From Prosthecobacter debontii (lineage in GTDB: Bacteria > Verrucomicrobiota > Verrucomicrobiia > Chthoniobacterales > Chthoniobacteraceae), in assembly GCA_945861385.1 (NCBI GenBank), contig CAMAUI010000013.1, positions 1 through 56,300 of the forward strand: a stretch of 56,300 nt of DNA, in the 5' to 3' direction. Below the pieces are notes generated by a model. The model was not told where the DNA came from and made no database searches. It was given only the letters and a program-made list of their open reading frames with translations. Of this stretch, positions 54,164 through 56,300 are shown in pieces (within the stretch, counting starts at the first letter, position 1; the number at the start of each line of letters is the position of its first letter). Both the position numbers and the translations under genes were made by a program.

Positions 54164-55069
54164 CTATTTTGCATCGGCCGCGGCCGGGGCCGGGGCTGGC
54201 GCCGCAGGCGGAGCCGGGGCGGGCGCGGGGGCCGGGACCGGGGCCGGCGGGATCGGGAGATCCGCCATTTTCATCCAGTCCTCCCGCTTCGCCGCCCACG
54301 CGATGCCGCGGAGGATCAGGCGGCTGACGTCGGGACGGCTGAAGTTCACGTAGGTATGTCCCGGGATGAAAACGAAGGCCCGTTGGGCGCCGGGCTTCTC
54401 GTAGGTCCAGATTTGCGGCTGCACCTCAGCGGAGCCATCTTCTTTCTTTTTGGGTGTGGGGGACGTGGCGAGCACATGGATGTCGGAGCGCAGGTCCATA
54501 TCGTAGTAAATCTCGTCCTTCATGCCGAAATCCGCGACGCCCTGCGTGATCACATGGGTTTTGTCCACAAAGTTGAGTTCGATCTGACCCTCGCGCCACC
54601 GGGTCTTCTTCTGCCGCCATGATCCCCCGATGAGGTCGCGGTAGTAATCCGCGGAAGCGTCGCCACCCGCCACATTGCCCGCATGGATGACGACGAACCC
54701 GCCGCCGCGCTTGGCGTAGGCACCGATCAGCTCGTTTTCGACGGCGGAGAAATTTCCGCCGACCTGCCGGTGAATGACGACCACATCCGTCCTGGCCAGT
54801 TCCTCCGTGGTGGGAAAAAGGTCGCCGCCGGAAACTTCCGCGCCCCGCTCGGTGAGCAGCTTGGTCCAGTCGCGCAGGAAAGACGGGTGGTCGTGATCCC
54901 CAGGCCCGTGCGACTTCGGCCCGGAACGGATGAAGATCCGGAGCGGACCGGGTTTCGCGGCGGGAGCGGGCTCGGCCTGAAGGCTCGGGCTGGCGAACAG
55001 GAAGGGCAGCAGGAACGACAGGGCTGCCATGAAACCGCGGCGGGGAAGGTGTTGTTGGAGTAGGTTCAT
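54164..55069 (-). CDS. Exported ThuA-like protein with Pro/Ala tail
   Basis: A 301-residue protein with an N-terminal signal (RRGFMAALSFLLPFLFA) and a ThuA-type fold: LRIFIRSGPKSHGPGDHDHP, ARTDVVVIHRQVGGNF, GGGFVVIHAGNVAGGD and RAFVFIPGHTYVNFSRPDV. A C-terminal tail of about 30 residues is almost only Pro and Ala (PAPVPAPAPAPAPPA), a flexible or wall-spanning linker. Proteins like this often occur with Gfo/Idh/MocA oxidoreductases and sulfatases in sugar-degradation gene sets. The reaction is unknown. It is divergent from the sulfatase gene. Confidence 0.82.
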   Translation of the reverse strand: MNLLQQHLPRRGFMAALSFLLPFLFASPSLQAEPAPAAKPGPLRIFIRSGPKSHGPGDHDHPSFLRDWTKLLTERGAEVSGGDLFPTTEELARTDVVVIHRQVGGNFSAVENELIGAYAKRGGGFVVIHAGNVAGGDASADYYRDLIGGSWRQKKTRWREGQIELNFVDKTHVITQGVADFGMKDEIYYDMDLRSDIHVLATSPTPKKKEDGSAEVQPQIWTYEKPGAQRAFVFIPGHTYVNFSRPDVSRLILRGIAWAAKREDWMKMADLPIPPAPVPAPAPAPAPPAAPAPAPAAADAK

Positions 55070-55338
55070 TGGGCGGCAATGGTGAATTTTCCGATCTGCG
55101 GGTCAAGGCCATTATCCGCGGCCGCCTCTTAAAATACCTCTCGCCGTCGTCTTCTGCTCTCGCAAGGCGGAAGTGGCACGAGCAGACGAATGGGCGCGCA
55201 CTGCATTCCACAGCCTGCCGACGATAAAGTGGGCCGACATTGCGCAAATCGACCTCCAAAATTCGCACGATCTCATTGCCCAACCGGAACGGCAATGTAG
55301 CGTCCGCGCCTCCGTTCGGATCACCAGCCAACTGCACC

Positions 55339-56300
55339 ATGATGAAACTTTCTCTCGCCACTCCAAGGGCCAAACAGCTCGCGTCATCCTCTCCCCGTTT
55401 GCGATTTCGTAGCCTTCTGCTGTTCGCCTTGGCGACCTTGGTTTCGACCGTCGGATGGGCCGCCGCACCGCCGAACGTCGTGATCATTCTCGCCGACGAC
55501 ATGGGCTACTCGGACCTCGGATGCTACGGTTCCGAAATCTCCACGCCGAGTCTGGACTCGCTGGCAAAAAACGGCCTCCGCTTCACGCAGTTTTACAACG
55601 GCGCACGCTGTTGTCCCACCCGCGCCGCGTTGCTCACCGGGCTGTATGCGCATCAGGCGGGCATCGGCTTGATGGAGGGCGACTCGGGCTTCGACGGTTA
55701 TCGGGGTGAGTTGAGCCGGAAATCGGTCACGGTGGCCGAGGTGCTGCGCCCCGCCGGTTATCGCACCTACATGACGGGCAAGTGGCATGTCACTTCGGCC
55801 AAAGGTCCCAAGTCGGACAACTCCAACTGGCCCGTTCAGCGCGGCTTTGACCGCTTCTACGGCACCATCTCCGGCGCCGGGAGCTTCTACGATCCAGCCA
55901 CGCTTTGCCGCGACAATCAGTTCATCACCCCGGTCAACGATCCGGAATACAAGCCGAAGCAGTATTACTACACGGATGCCATCAGCGACAACGCGGTGAA
56001 GTTCATGGAGGATCACGCCAAGGACCATGCGCAGAAGCCGCTCTTCCTCTACGTCGCCTACACCAGCGCCCACTGGCCCATGCACGCGCTGCCGGAGGAC
56101 ATCGCCCGCTACAAGGGCCGCTACGACGCCGGCTACGACGCCATCCGTCAGGCGCGGCTCAAACGGGCGCGCGAACTCGGCGTGCTCGATCCCCGCTGGG
56201 AAATGTCCCCGACGGTGGGCAAGTGGGACACCGTCAAGGACCGCGAGTGGGAAATCCAGTGCATGGAGGTCTATGCCGCGATGGTCGAGTCCATGGATCG
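55339..56300 (+). CDS. Secreted sulfatase (arylsulfatase family), 5' part
   Basis: The frame runs off the window end; 320 residues are visible. A long N-terminal signal segment (LRFRSLLLFALATLVSTVGW) precedes the family core: PPNVVIILADDMGYSDLGCY with metal-binding Asp-Asp, and the sulfatase signature GARCCPTRAALLTG, in which Cys91 would be converted to formylglycine. Later blocks VAEVLRPAGYRTYMTGKWH and FLYVAYTSAHWPMHALP are also typical. It probably removes sulfate from a sulfated polysaccharide; the substrate cannot be read. Start ATG 55339 or ATG 55342. Confidence 0.93.
   Translation, partial: MMKLSLATPRAKQLASSSPRLRFRSLLLFALATLVSTVGWAAAPPNVVIILADDMGYSDLGCYGSEISTPSLDSLAKNGLRFTQFYNGARCCPTRAALLTGLYAHQAGIGLMEGDSGFDGYRGELSRKSVTVAEVLRPAGYRTYMTGKWHVTSAKGPKSDNSNWPVQRGFDRFYGTISGAGSFYDPATLCRDNQFITPVNDPEYKPKQYYYTDAISDNAVKFMEDHAKDHAQKPLFLYVAYTSAHWPMHALPEDIARYKGRYDAGYDAIRQARLKRARELGVLDPRWEMSPTVGKWDTVKDREWEIQCMEVYAAMVESMD

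Overview
The window is GC-rich, densely coded bacterial DNA. It most resembles a member of the Verrucomicrobiota: it has a PEP-CTERM protein, large secreted PQQ-type dehydrogenase, kelch and PKD proteins, a sulfatase, a Gfo/Idh/MocA oxidoreductase with a Tat signal, two ThuA-like proteins and several families of short palindromic (REP-type) repeats. No rRNA, tRNA or CRISPR array was seen. The taxonomic call is an inference from gene content.

Layout. 1-3583: the 3' end of glutaminyl-tRNA synthetase, a 319/307-bp tandem duplication with long inverted repeats, a small cyclic-nucleotide-binding protein and a Gfo/Idh/MocA oxidoreductase. 3611-8317 (minus): a secreted sugar-dehydrogenase-like protein with Calx-beta and Ig modules, a repeat cluster, and rimO. 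8487-15542 (minus): a seven-gene, largely overlapping Bat-type operon (DUF58, DUF4381-like, BatA, B, C, D, E) without moxR beside it. 15637-22869 (minus): a branched-chain amino-acid ABC transporter (livKHMGF), interrupted by a DUF1016 nuclease gene between livK and livH and by a VapBC-type module with HTH remnants between livG and livF. 23134-28730: a two-domain esterase-like protein, a coiled-coil membrane protein, a PhzF-like protein, a GNAT acetyltransferase and an HtrA-like protease. 28733-34829: recG with a REP-associated tyrosine transposase (RAYT) inserted in frame, a small NlpC/P60-like protein and an RlhA-like U32 protein. 34872-40926: a putative metalloprotease, a VWA protein, a two-component system, a ThuA-like protein and leuD. 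41024-53914: a copper/redox region. 54164-56300: a second ThuA-like protein and a partial sulfatase.

The most striking locus is 41024-53914. It contains a Sco1/CusF-like lipoprotein and, on the minus strand, two translationally coupled genes. The first (52136-53914) looks like a natural fusion of an MbnP-like copper-binding domain to an MbnH/MauG-like di-heme peroxidase. The second (45151-52139) is a giant multidomain gene that starts with a galactose-oxidase-type copper radical oxidase carrying all five expected metal and cofactor residues. It continues through Ig and PKD modules, a YVTN-type propeller, a two-CxxCH cytochrome domain and more PKD repeats, and it is split by an apparent one-base deletion near 47460. 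A copper oxidase that makes H2O2, tethered to heme domains of a class that consumes H2O2, and coupled to a possible copper-site maturase, would be an unusual extracytoplasmic redox system; that functional reading is inference.

The second striking theme is repeats tolerated inside housekeeping genes. RecG carries a whole RAYT with paired inverted REP ends. The U32 protein carries an in-frame 58-bp repeat nearly identical to one at 6734-6791, plus a five-copy heptanucleotide tract.
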